Positions 24,441-33,026 of a stretch of DNA of 34,559 bases are shown here, piece by piece (the stretch's first letter is position 1; each line of letters starts with the position of its first letter). The DNA lies in NCBI GenBank assembly GCA_002279765.1, contig NCCR01000117.1:1-34559 (forward strand). The letters run 5' to 3'. A program made the translations under genes and the position numbers. The notes under the pieces were generated by a model that searched no databases, was not told the DNA's origin, and saw only the letters and a list, made by a program, of their open reading frames with translations. Source of the stretch: Verrucomicrobia bacterium 12-59-8. Lineage in GTDB: Bacteria > Verrucomicrobiota > Verrucomicrobiae > Verrucomicrobiales > Verrucomicrobiaceae.

Positions 24441-26090
24441 ATGCTCTGGTCCCATAACTACGATCCTTTCAACAATCTGGTGCTCTCCACGCTGTTGGCC
24501 GCACTGCCGGTGATCACCTTGCTGGGCCTGCTGGCATTCTGGCATGTGCGTGCGCACCTCGCGGCGCTCGCGGGATTGATCGTGGCGCTGGTCGTTGCCA
24601 TCATGGTTTTTCACATGCCAGCACAACTTGCGCTTTCAGCGTGCGGCCTAGGGGCGGTGTTCGGTTTGTTTCCCATCGGGTGGATCGTGCTGAACGCGAT
24701 CTTCATTTATCAAATCTCCGTCGAGACCGGTCAGTTTGAGTCTTTGAAGAAGCAGATCGCCGGATTGGCGGGTGACCGCCGCATCCAGGCGCTACTGATC
24801 GCCTTTGCCTTCGGCGCGTTCATTGAGGGCTGTGCAGGCTTTGGCGCTCCGGTGGCCATTTCGGGAGCGATGCTGATCGGACTTGGTTTCAAGCCGCTGG
24901 AAGCTGCCAAGCTCTCGCTCATTGGGAATACGGCGCCGGTGGCGTTTGGCTCGCTTGGGATTCCGCTCACGACTCTCGCGGATGTCACTGGGCAGGATGT
25001 GCATGTGCTGAGTGCGATTGTGGGGCTGCACCTCACGATCTTCTCGTTCATCGTGCCGTTCTGGCTGGTGGTGGCGCAGGTCGGCTGGCGTGGCATGGTC
25101 GAGGTCTGGCCTGCGTGCTTGGTGTGCGGCGGCAGCTTTGGCCTGGTGCAGTTTCTCGTTTCAAACTTCCACGGGCCTTGGCTCGTGGACATCGCCGCAG
25201 GACTGGTCGCGATGGCTGCGATGGTGATTTTGCTGCGTTGCTGGAAACCGCGCAGCGCTGAGGAAAAGAAAACCCAGGAGGCGAAAATCGAGCGTCCGTT
25301 CCGCGCCTGGATTCCGTGGGTCATGCTTTCCTTGTTCGTGGGAATCTGGACCACACCGTTCGCGAAGACGATGCTCAACGGCTATGCGCCAGGGACGAAG
25401 GCGCAGAGCACATGGCAGGCACCGGTCTTTCCGATTCCGAAGTTGCATCTCGCGGTACAGAAAATGCCGCCGGTCGTGGCGAAGCCCGAGCCTGAAAAAG
25501 CGGTATTTACGTTCAACTACCTTTCGGCGACAGGCACTGCGCTGCTGCTGGCCGGTGTCGCGTCTGGGTTGCTTCTTGGCAGGGGACTCAAGGAGCTGGC
25601 CTCGATTTATCTGCGCTGCTTGTGGCGCGTGCGCACTTCGTTGCTCACCATCGCGCTCATGCTGGCGCTCGGCTACACCACACGTTTCTCCGGCACCGAC
25701 ACGACGATGGGGCTCATGCTGGCCGGTACGGGCATGCTGTTCCCGTTTTTCTCGCCGCTGATCGGCTGGCTGGGGGTCGCGCTGACGGGCAGCGACACGT
25801 CGTCGAACGTACTTTTTGGCAACCTGCAGCAGGTGACCGCGCAGCAGTTGCATCTGTCACCGCAACTGATGGTCGCAGCCAACAGCTCCGGCGGGGTAAT
25901 GGGCAAGATGATCGACGCGCAGAGCATCGTGGTGGCCAGTGTGGCGACGGGAGGTCAGCCGGACAGTCCCGATGCGGGCACGATATTGCGCAGTGTCTTC
26001 TGGCACAGCATCGCGCTGGCGCTGCTCATGGGCGTGCTGGTGATGGTGCAGGCGTACTGGATGCCGTGGCTGATCGCCGGTGCCAAGTGA
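24441..26090 (+). CDS. lldP: L-lactate permease (LctP/LldP family)
   Basis: A 549-residue polytopic inner-membrane protein, matching the ~550-residue family length, with about a dozen hydrophobic helices. Family stretches are clear: FGAFIEGCAGFGAPVAISGA, then LIGNTAPVAFGSLGIPL, later LTGSDTSSNVLFGNLQ and GKMIDAQSIVVAS. It imports lactate (or glycolate) with protons. The ATG at 24441 is chosen; the family N-terminus WSHNYDPFNN begins immediately. The 146 nt upstream hold no gene and presumably its promoter. No lactate dehydrogenase gene is adjacent in this window. Its stop is 12 nt from the stop of the convergent di-heme peroxidase gene. Confidence 0.95.
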   Translation: MLWSHNYDPFNNLVLSTLLAALPVITLLGLLAFWHVRAHLAALAGLIVALVVAIMVFHMPAQLALSACGLGAVFGLFPIGWIVLNAIFIYQISVETGQFESLKKQIAGLAGDRRIQALLIAFAFGAFIEGCAGFGAPVAISGAMLIGLGFKPLEAAKLSLIGNTAPVAFGSLGIPLTTLADVTGQDVHVLSAIVGLHLTIFSFIVPFWLVVAQVGWRGMVEVWPACLVCGGSFGLVQFLVSNFHGPWLVDIAAGLVAMAAMVILLRCWKPRSAEEKKTQEAKIERPFRAWIPWVMLSLFVGIWTTPFAKTMLNGYAPGTKAQSTWQAPVFPIPKLHLAVQKMPPVVAKPEPEKAVFTFNYLSATGTALLLAGVASGLLLGRGLKELASIYLRCLWRVRTSLLTIALMLALGYTTRFSGTDTTMGLMLAGTGMLFPFFSPLIGWLGVALTGSDTSSNVLFGNLQQVTAQQLHLSPQLMVAANSSGGVMGKMIDAQSIVVASVATGGQPDSPDAGTILRSVFWHSIALALLMGVLVMVQAYWMPWLIAGAK

Positions 26091-26102
26091 ATGCCAGGGT
26101 GG

Positions 26103-27830
26103 CTACTTGGTGAATTTTTCGTCTGTCAGCGTCTTCAAGAAGGCGACGAGCGCGGCTTTGTCGGACGCGCTGAGGCGGATGCCGGTGGGTGGATGTTTGG
26201 CGAGGTTGGGGTCCAGCGTGTCGGTGCGGCGGAGATTGTGATCGTAATGGGCGATGACTTCTTCGAGTGTCTGAAAGCGGCCATCATGCATGTAGGGCGC
26301 GGTGAGGGCGATGTTGCGCAGGCTGGGCGTGGAGAACTTGTAGAGATCCCGGTCATTCTGTGTGACGCGGTGGCGGCCCGTGTCTGATTCGACGGGGCTG
26401 AGGCCGTTGTTGTGAAACTGGTGGTCGGTGAAGAGCGGGCCGCCGTGGCAGTGGAAGCAGTCGGCGCCGCGCTGACCCATGCGCGGCTCGTATTCGCTCA
26501 TGAAGAGTTCGAAGCCACGCTGCTCCTCTGCGGTGAGCTGCTCCTTTCCCTGCATGCTGCGGTCGAATTTGGAGTCGTAGGAAGTGAGGGTGAGGAGGTA
26601 GTTTTCGATAGCGAGGCCGATGCGTTCGGGCGTGATCTCGGCGCTGTCGAAAGCGCGGGCGAACTGCTCCTTGGAGGTCTTTTCCAATTTGGCGACGACG
26701 TTTTCGAGCTTCTCATCCATTTCGAGATGATCCTGCACGGGCATGAGGGCCTGGGCACGCAGCGAGGGTGCGCGGCCATCCCAGAAGAAGCTGGTCTTCC
26801 AGGCGAGATTGAAGAGCGGCATGGCATTGCGGGTGCCAATGCGGTCTTCGACCCCGATGCTGAAACGACGTGGATCGGTGAACGCACTGGCGCGTGTGTG
26901 GCAGCTTGCGCAGGAGAGCGTGCCATCGCGTGAGAGGGCGGTGTCGTTGAACAGACGCTCGCCGAGGGCGACGCGTTCTTCCAGCAGCGGATTGTCCCGT
27001 GGCAGCGGCGGGATGGGAAAGTAGCGGCTCATGGTGAAGCGATATGCCACGGGGTTTTGCGGAAGGTAGAGAGGCTTGATGGGCGAGGGGCGCGCTATGT
27101 CGGGGATGCTGCTCGTTATTTGTTGAAGCGTGAAAGCGGCAGGGAGATTGGCCTTGAGCGCGGCCACGACGGGATCGCCTGCGTGCGAATGCGTGGAGAG
27201 GCCGTCTTTGATGAAGGAGAGAGGTTGCGGGCCGCTTAACAAGGTGTGTAGATCGAAGGTGAACGCGGCGCTGGCATCGGCGGTGAGATTGAAATCGCCG
27301 GTAAAGGTGAGAGCGGTGCGGTTGGGATCGCGCGCGAGGTGATAGGAATAGCCGCCCAGGGCCTGCCCGGGGACACGGAAGCTGCCTTCGAGCGCGAGAA
27401 AGATGTAACCGCCCTGCCAGCTCCAGTGCAGGCCGTTCAAGTTGGGATTGAGCGGATGATCGGGCGCGTACTGTGCGGGAGTGGCGGCATTGGTTTTTGC
27501 ATCCAGGCCCAGATGGAGGCGCAGCGCCTGGTATTTGCCCGCCGGGATGTTTTCCAGTGCGGTGTCGAACCGGCGTTTTTCGGCATCGATCCACGCGATG
27601 TGCTCCGGTGCCTCCCACCAGGTGCCATCCGCTTTTTGCAAGGCAAAGCCGCTGAGCAGAAAACTGCAGCGCGTGATTGAGAAGGTTTCACCTACCTGCG
27701 TGTTGTAACGCAGGGAATCGAGCAGCATCGGCGCTTTCTCCGCCATCGGCGTGATGGTGAGATGCAGCGTGCTGGCCGCCGCGATATTTGCGACGGCAAA
27801 CAGGGCGCAAAGATGGATGTGAAACTGCAT
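26103..27830 (-). CDS. MbnP-like domain fused to MauG/MbnH-type di-heme peroxidase
   Basis: A 575-residue secreted protein. After a signal peptide (about 1-19), residues 20-240 resemble MbnP: a beta-rich domain with ITRCSFLLSGFALQ, HLGLD, then HPLNPNLNGLHWSWQGGYIF (Trp136 and Trp138). Residues from about 270 on are a bacterial cytochrome c peroxidase/MauG-type module with two c-heme sites, CASCH (307-311) and CFHCH (458-462), plus the usual FFWDGRAPSLRAQA and APYMHDGRFQTLEEVI. In known systems MbnH, a di-heme enzyme, converts a tryptophan of the separate copper-binding protein MbnP into kynurenine. Here both partners are one polypeptide. The gene is downstream of a YHYH gene on the same strand (86-nt gap). 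Location is periplasmic or extracellular. The MbnP assignment rests on motif reading. Confidence 0.85.
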   Translation of the reverse strand: MQFHIHLCALFAVANIAAASTLHLTITPMAEKAPMLLDSLRYNTQVGETFSITRCSFLLSGFALQKADGTWWEAPEHIAWIDAEKRRFDTALENIPAGKYQALRLHLGLDAKTNAATPAQYAPDHPLNPNLNGLHWSWQGGYIFLALEGSFRVPGQALGGYSYHLARDPNRTALTFTGDFNLTADASAAFTFDLHTLLSGPQPLSFIKDGLSTHSHAGDPVVAALKANLPAAFTLQQITSSIPDIARPSPIKPLYLPQNPVAYRFTMSRYFPIPPLPRDNPLLEERVALGERLFNDTALSRDGTLSCASCHTRASAFTDPRRFSIGVEDRIGTRNAMPLFNLAWKTSFFWDGRAPSLRAQALMPVQDHLEMDEKLENVVAKLEKTSKEQFARAFDSAEITPERIGLAIENYLLTLTSYDSKFDRSMQGKEQLTAEEQRGFELFMSEYEPRMGQRGADCFHCHGGPLFTDHQFHNNGLSPVESDTGRHRVTQNDRDLYKFSTPSLRNIALTAPYMHDGRFQTLEEVIAHYDHNLRRTDTLDPNLAKHPPTGIRLSASDKAALVAFLKTLTDEKFTK

Positions 27831-27881
27831 GGCGGTGCGGGGTGTGGCATGCTGCGGCAGGAAATCAGATTTTGCACCGCC
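27831..27881 (-). promoter_or_regulatory. Inverted repeat directly before the MbnP-peroxidase start
   Basis: Perfect 8-bp arms, GCACCGCC touching the start codon at 27831-27838 (minus strand) and GGCGGTGC at 27874-27881, are separated by 35 nt. In mRNA this would form a stem ending at the AUG and could hide the initiation region. Chance occurrence cannot be excluded. Confidence 0.3.
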
Positions 27882-27916
27882 GGGTTGTGAGAATCGCCCG
27901 CCTTCTGCAGCGCAAC

Positions 27917-29689
27917 TTAGTTGATCGTCAGCGCGCCTGTCATCGTGTAGGTCGGGTTGGGATTGAAGGTGACGACGATGTTTTGTGCGCCCGTGGAAGC
28001 GTTGGCTGGGATCACAAAGGTGGCGATCACCGTGCCTTGTGCCGGGCGCGAGATGCTGGTGCCGCTGATGGTTCCCGCCAGTGTCACGCCGGTGGGAATG
28101 AGGTTGGCCGGTGGCTGTGGGGGTGTGGTGGGCAGCGTGATGGTGACGGTGACCGTGGTGCCCCGTGTCACCGTGCCGCCGGGAGCATTCGCAGTGCCAT
28201 TGCCCGCCGTGTTCGTGGTGTAGTTGAAGCCTGTGCTGTCAAAGCTCGCGAGCGTCGCAGCGCGGGAGATTCGATAAAAGCGGGGGCTATTTCCGGCACC
28301 TCCCGTGTCCACGGTTTGTCCTGCATCATCACCGCTCAGCGTGCCGGCGGCCATGTCCGACCAGGTGCTGAGGTTTGTACTGGCCTGCACCGTGTAGCTG
28401 CCACCCTCGATGCCGCTCCAGGTGATCGTGACATCGCTGGCACCCACGGCGGGCGAATTGAGCACATCGGTTTTGTTCGGACCGCCGCGCCAGCTGGTTG
28501 TGACCGTCTCCGTGATGCTGGTGACACCGCCGCCGGTCGGGCTGCCGTAATACTGGCGGCCCGTCGTGTAGGGATACTGGGGCGTGCCGTCGGCATTGAT
28601 CGGCGTGAAGTACGCCCAGGTGCCGGAGGGATATTCCGGTGTCACACAGTAACGCACATTCTGCTCGTTGAGATCAAAGTCGCGCACTGTCGATCCGGTC
28701 GTCTGCGTCTGGCTCAAGTCGCCACGGTAGTCGAAGTCTTCGATGTAGTGGCCCAGCGCGTAGTTGGTGTTCACGGACGGGCCGTATTGTGTGCTTGTGA
28801 GCGTGGTCTTGCTTTGGATGCGCTGCGCCCAGAGCGGCAGCACCTGCCGGACGGTGATGGCGGTTGTTCCATGGGTGCCGTCCCGCAGGATGAAACCGGA
28901 GATCATGCGGCGCACGCCGCTGGCTGCATTGGTGGGATCAGAGTAGCCATACGGTCCGTAGATGGGCAGTCCGTCCGCCGCCCAGGCAAGAATGGGCGAG
29001 TGCTTTGTGGGCGTCGCGGCGCTTTCCACGTAGCGGTTGGTGGCGGCGTTGTAGTCCACGTGATCGCCAAGCTGATAGCGCAGGCCGATGGGGTGCGCAT
29101 GGTAGTGGTAGTTGTTGCCTGCCTGATGAGCGAGCGCCGGGTCAAAAGTCACCCCTTCGTTGGCCCAGCCGTCACGGTTCCAGATGCCGTCTCCGGTGAG
29201 TCCGTTGGTCGGTGTGGCGTCTGTGCCGCTGGCATTCACATAGGAAAAGGCGTCACGGCTGTCAAAGATGGACACGCCATTGACCGCACGGCCCGAGGCA
29301 CCGAGACCCGTGCTCGTTTTGGTGCCGGGAATCACTGGGGTGCGTGGGATGCGGTAGATGGTGGCCGTGTTGGAGGGGAAGTTCGGAAAGTTCTGCGTCT
29401 TCGACGAATCCAGATACCAGGGCCCCATCACGTGGCTGGCCAGGCCGGTGGTGCGGATGTACACCCAGGAGGCTGAATAAGCGATCTCGCTCACCCCCGC
29501 GTAGGTGGGGCTGCTTTGCGTGCCGGAACCCCGGCTCCAGGTGATGGATTTGGTGCCGGCGCTCTCGGCGCTTGAGTCCTGATAAAGACGGGCGTACTGC
29601 CCGGAGTCAGTCGTGAACCAGGAGGTGAGCTGAGGATCTGCATGCACGGTGGTGGCGAGCAGCAGGAATGAAACAAGGCGCGGTGTCAT
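27917..29689 (-). CDS. Secreted YHYH-domain protein with C-terminal Ig-like region
   Basis: A 590-residue protein. The ATG at 29689 gives a signal peptide (MTPRLVSFLLLATTVHA); an in-frame upstream extension is rejected because it lacks a signal. The YHYH domain covers about residues 60-420. Its name motif is YHYHAHP at 194-200, followed by HSPILAWAADGLPIYGPYGY, and DFDLNEQNVRYCVTPEYPSG closes the domain. After about residue 440, YTVQASTNLSTWSDMA is a segment often seen in verrucomicrobial surface proteins, and a Thr-rich Ig-like domain ends the chain. The biochemical role of YHYH proteins is not established; the His-rich site suggests metal binding. The MbnP-peroxidase fusion gene follows after 86 nt, so the two probably share a transcript. 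Confidence 0.88.
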   Translation of the reverse strand: MTPRLVSFLLLATTVHADPQLTSWFTTDSGQYARLYQDSSAESAGTKSITWSRGSGTQSSPTYAGVSEIAYSASWVYIRTTGLASHVMGPWYLDSSKTQNFPNFPSNTATIYRIPRTPVIPGTKTSTGLGASGRAVNGVSIFDSRDAFSYVNASGTDATPTNGLTGDGIWNRDGWANEGVTFDPALAHQAGNNYHYHAHPIGLRYQLGDHVDYNAATNRYVESAATPTKHSPILAWAADGLPIYGPYGYSDPTNAASGVRRMISGFILRDGTHGTTAITVRQVLPLWAQRIQSKTTLTSTQYGPSVNTNYALGHYIEDFDYRGDLSQTQTTGSTVRDFDLNEQNVRYCVTPEYPSGTWAYFTPINADGTPQYPYTTGRQYYGSPTGGGVTSITETVTTSWRGGPNKTDVLNSPAVGASDVTITWSGIEGGSYTVQASTNLSTWSDMAAGTLSGDDAGQTVDTGGAGNSPRFYRISRAATLASFDSTGFNYTTNTAGNGTANAPGGTVTRGTTVTVTITLPTTPPQPPANLIPTGVTLAGTISGTSISRPAQGTVIATFVIPANASTGAQNIVVTFNPNPTYTMTGALTIN

Positions 29690-29697
29690 GGTTGGGA

Positions 29698-29743
29698 GGA
29701 ATTGGTAATCCGAACAAAGATTGCCGACATGAATTCCAATTCC
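29698..29743 (-). promoter_or_regulatory. Inverted repeat upstream of the YHYH gene
   Basis: Perfect 8-bp arms GGAATTGG (29698-29705) and CCAATTCC (29736-29743) lie within the 54 nt before the start codon, separated by 30 nt. It could be an operator or leader hairpin; no matching regulator is visible. The rest of the 147-nt gap shows nothing else. Confidence 0.25.
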
Positions 29744-29836
29744 CGGATGAGATGAATTTGCGTTTATTTTTCGCTCACCGGACGGCGATGTGATGGCCGT
29801 AATGGCTGGCCCGTCCACGGTAATGCTGCCGCAGGT

Positions 29837-31423
29837 TCAAGGCTTCACATCCCGCAGATTGACCATGAGCAGGTGCCGTACGCGCGGTGGTTCGGAGCCG
29901 CGATGGAAGCTCTGTACGGCGCGCTCGACGCGCTGGTCCTCCATGGTGGCGCGTTCGTGCTGCCGCAGGTGTTCGGCCCAGGAGCCGACGAGGAAGGTTT
30001 CACGGTAGTGCGTGGGGTCCTCCAGATCCGCGAAGAGGGAGCAGCGGAACGCGCCATCTCGCAAGCGGGCCTCGCGCAGGTGCAGCATGGCGGCGCGAAA
30101 GGCGGGGACGTCCTGGGGGTCGATGTGATATTCAATGGTGATGAGCACAGGGCCGTCGCTGGGTGCGGGCTCGGTGGTCATCGCGCTATGAGGCAGCATG
30201 TGGCCGGAAGGACTGAGGTCGAGCTTTTCGACATGACTGATGGGCAGGAGCCTTGCGAGCAGGGCGCTGAGGAGCAAGCAGCCTGCGGCAATGCCGAGGG
30301 CGACCGGCGCATTGAACTGGCTGGTGAGCTGCCCCCAGGTCAGGGCACCGATGGCAAAAGCGCCCTGCATCACGACCAGATAAATCGCGGAGCTGCGGGC
30401 GCGCACCCAGTTGGGGAAGACGCTTTGTGAGGCGACGCTGAAGGTGTTCATGCCGCTGATCCACGCCGCACCTGTGACCATGAGCACGAGGCCCATGGCG
30501 ATCTTTCCTGGCACCAGCGCGACAATGGCTGTCATCGCCGCTGACACCACGCTCGCGCCGAGAAGGACTTGATCGAACGTAAAGCGCTCACGCAGCTTGG
30601 GCAGCCATAGAAGGGCCATGAGGATGGCACCGCCGCCGTAGCAGCCCATGAGAATGCCGAAATCTGCGGCGGTCCATTGCCGGGAATGAACGATAACGGG
30701 CAGCAGCACCACTGGAGCGACGGCGGCAAACATGTGGATGCCACCACGGCAGAGCACCGCCTGCATGGCACGGGCATGGCGAACGTAGCGGATGGCGGCG
30801 GCCATGGCACCGAGCATTTGCTCCTGCTGGGCGCTGCGGGGGGTGGCGATGTAGTTGCCCGTACACATCACACCGATCACCGCGACAAAAGACAGGGCGT
30901 TCAGCGCAAACACTGGAGCCGGGCCGAGCGCTGCGAGCAGGAGGCCGCCGAGGATGGGGCCGAGTGAGCGGGCGATATTGAAGCCCACGCCATTGAGAGC
31001 GATCGCGGAGGACAGTTGCTCGCGGCCCACCACTTCCGGGATCAAGGCCTGCCAGGCGGGCATGGTGAAGGCGGCGGCGACGCCGAGCTGAAAGGTGGCC
31101 AGCAGCAGTAGGGTCTGTGTGAGAGCGCCGTACCATGCCAGCAGCGCCATGCCGACGGCTGTGAGCAGGGCACCTGCTTGTGCGACAAGGATCAGCCGCC
31201 GACGGTCCACGAGGTCTGCCAAGGCTCCGGCGGGCAGGGCAAGCAGGAAGAGCGGCAGGCTCGACATCGTCTGCATCAAGGACACGAGGTAGGGCGAACT
31301 CGTCATCGTGGTCATTGTCCAGACGGCGGCCGTGTCATTCATCGTGGTGCCGATGTTTGACCCCACGCTGCCCAGCCACATGGCACGATAGACAGAATTG
31401 CGGAGCGGGGACCAGGCTGACAT
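29837..31423 (-). CDS. MFS exporter (MFS_3/transmembrane secretion effector family)
   Basis: A 528-residue membrane protein. Residues 1 to about 400 form a 12-helix major facilitator domain: YRAMWLGSVGSNIGTTMNDT at the start, then LFLLALPAGALADLVDRRRL with the loop 2-3 motif, and FTMPAWQALIPEVVGREQL. The last ~110 residues are soluble (from about VLITIEYHIDPQDVPAFRAA), a small alpha/beta domain usual in this family. Family members export small molecules such as siderophores (EntS-like) or drugs; the substrate here is unknown. It is divergent from the DUF1501 gene. It lies upstream of the YHYH gene on the same strand with a 147-nt gap, so it may or may not share regulation with it. Confidence 0.9.
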   Translation of the reverse strand: MSAWSPLRNSVYRAMWLGSVGSNIGTTMNDTAAVWTMTTMTSSPYLVSLMQTMSSLPLFLLALPAGALADLVDRRRLILVAQAGALLTAVGMALLAWYGALTQTLLLLATFQLGVAAAFTMPAWQALIPEVVGREQLSSAIALNGVGFNIARSLGPILGGLLLAALGPAPVFALNALSFVAVIGVMCTGNYIATPRSAQQEQMLGAMAAAIRYVRHARAMQAVLCRGGIHMFAAVAPVVLLPVIVHSRQWTAADFGILMGCYGGGAILMALLWLPKLRERFTFDQVLLGASVVSAAMTAIVALVPGKIAMGLVLMVTGAAWISGMNTFSVASQSVFPNWVRARSSAIYLVVMQGAFAIGALTWGQLTSQFNAPVALGIAAGCLLLSALLARLLPISHVEKLDLSPSGHMLPHSAMTTEPAPSDGPVLITIEYHIDPQDVPAFRAAMLHLREARLRDGAFRCSLFADLEDPTHYRETFLVGSWAEHLRQHERATMEDQRVERAVQSFHRGSEPPRVRHLLMVNLRDVKP

Positions 31424-31432
31424 GTGTATGCA

Positions 31433-31447
31433 GCATAACGATTATGC
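31433..31447. promoter_or_regulatory. Palindrome next to the MFS start codon
   Basis: GCATAA and TTATGC flank CGA, 9 nt upstream of the MFS start and within the 123-nt divergent region shared with the DUF1501 gene. Position fits a repressor operator, but no regulator gene is adjacent. Tentative. Confidence 0.25.
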
Positions 31448-31546
31448 GGGGCTCCGCGACTGGGCAATTCGCTCCAGGCCAGTCCTAGCGCGATTGCGTG
31501 ACAAGGGACGGCTGGTCAGCCGCGTATGAATGACTACTGTTCAGCC

Positions 31547-32980
31547 ATGTTTACTCGCCGCCAGCTTTTGCAAACCGCCGGACAAGGCTTCGGCGCGCTC
31601 GCGTTTCATTCGCTCGCCAGCGCGGAGACGGCGCATCGTTCCCAGGTGGTGGTGCCCAAGGCGAAACGCGTGGTGCAGCTCTTCATGGGCGGCGCTGCGA
31701 GCCACATTGACCTGTTTGATTACAAGCCGGCGCTGATCAAGCACCACGGCGAGGACGCCGACTTTGGCGAGAAGGTGGAGGCGTTTCAAAACGGGCTCGG
31801 GCCATGGAAGAAACCGGTGTGGGACTTCAAGCCCTATGGCAAGAGCGGCCGGATGCTGAGCGATGCTGTCGCGCCGCTGGGTGCCTGTGCTGATGACATG
31901 GCCTTTGTACACAACATGGTGGGCAAGACTGGCGTGCATTCGCAGGGCACGCTGCTGCAGGCCACGGGATTCAATCTGCCGGGCTTTCCTGGCGTGGGCT
32001 GCTGGGTGAGCTATGCGCTCGGGTCCATCAGCGACAATCTGCCCACGTTTGTCGTGCTGCCGGATCATCGCGGCTTTGCCTCGAACGGGCCGAAGAACTG
32101 GGACAGCGCGTTTCTGCCCTCGCAGCATGCGGGGACGATCATTTATCCCGGTGCGCAGACGCCCATCGCGGATCTGTTTCCGCACAAGGCCGGGCGCTAC
32201 ATCAGCGCGAAGTCCGACCGCGAGGGTTTTGCGCTGCTGGAGGAGCTGAATCGCAAACACATGGCCGTGCGAGAAGAGGATTCGCGCCTGGAAAGCCGCA
32301 TCCAGAGCTACGAACTCGCCGCGAAGATGCAGCTCGCTGCACCGGAGGCGCTGGACATCTCGAAGGAGTCCGACGCGATGAAGGCGATGTACGGCATTCA
32401 GGAACATCGCAAGGTCTGGCCCACAGAGATCAATCCCGAAGAAGAGGCTGACTACATGGGCCGCAAGTGCCTGGCCGCGCGCCGCCTGCTGGAACGCGGC
32501 GTGCGCTTTGTGCAGATCTGGAGCGGCAACGACAACGGCTTCCCGCGCCGCAATTGGGACAGCCACGAAGACGTGGAGCGCGACCACGGCCCGCTGGCCT
32601 GGGGCATGGCGAAGGCTGTTTCAGCACTGATTCTCGATTTGAAACAGCGCGGTCTGCTTGATGACACGATCATCCTCTGGACCACCGAGTTTGGCCGCAT
32701 GCCCAGCACGCAGGGCGGCAAAGGCCGCGATCACAACCCCTACGTCTTCACCAACTGGCTCTGCGGCGGTGGCATCCAAGGCGGCGTCACCGCCGGTGAG
32801 AGCGACCAATGGGGCTACAAGCCGCTGGATCGCGCGAACCCTACCACCTGCTATGACATCCATGCCACGATGATGCATCAGCTTGGCATTGATCACACGC
32901 AGCTTACCGTCCGACATAATGGCATTGATCGGCGACTGACCGACGTGCATGGGCAGGTGATCCGGGGGCTGGTGGGGTGA
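31547..32980 (+). CDS. DUF1501 twin-arginine secreted protein
   Basis: A 477-residue protein. The ATG at 31547 puts the Tat-like motif TRRQLLQTAGQGFGALAF at residues 3-20; the in-frame ATG at 31526 adds seven residues. The DUF1501 body shows LFMGGAASHIDLFDYKPAL, then DDMAFVHNMVGKTGVHSQGT, later RRLLERGVRFVQIWSG, the HEDVERDHG segment and WTTEFGRMPSTQGGKGRDHN near the C-terminus. These fit the alkaline-phosphatase/sulfatase-like fold of this family, with several His/Asp candidates for metal binding. DUF1501 genes are usually paired with PSCyt1-DUF1549-DUF1553 genes; the nearest one here ends 7.2 kb upstream. It is followed by a ceramidase-like gene after 46 nt. Confidence 0.93.
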   Translation: MFTRRQLLQTAGQGFGALAFHSLASAETAHRSQVVVPKAKRVVQLFMGGAASHIDLFDYKPALIKHHGEDADFGEKVEAFQNGLGPWKKPVWDFKPYGKSGRMLSDAVAPLGACADDMAFVHNMVGKTGVHSQGTLLQATGFNLPGFPGVGCWVSYALGSISDNLPTFVVLPDHRGFASNGPKNWDSAFLPSQHAGTIIYPGAQTPIADLFPHKAGRYISAKSDREGFALLEELNRKHMAVREEDSRLESRIQSYELAAKMQLAAPEALDISKESDAMKAMYGIQEHRKVWPTEINPEEEADYMGRKCLAARRLLERGVRFVQIWSGNDNGFPRRNWDSHEDVERDHGPLAWGMAKAVSALILDLKQRGLLDDTIILWTTEFGRMPSTQGGKGRDHNPYVFTNWLCGGGIQGGVTAGESDQWGYKPLDRANPTTCYDIHATMMHQLGIDHTQLTVRHNGIDRRLTDVHGQVIRGLVG

Positions 32981-33026
32981 GTGCTTTTCTACGATGAACT
33001 TGCGCGTTCGGGGCCGTAGTGAGGTC

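Noticed and set aside
27788..29476. 562-codon open frame on the plus strand
   Set aside because: It is antisense to the YHYH gene, whose signal peptide and YHYH motif are convincing. The antisense product is Gly/Arg/Ala-rich with no recognisable domain.
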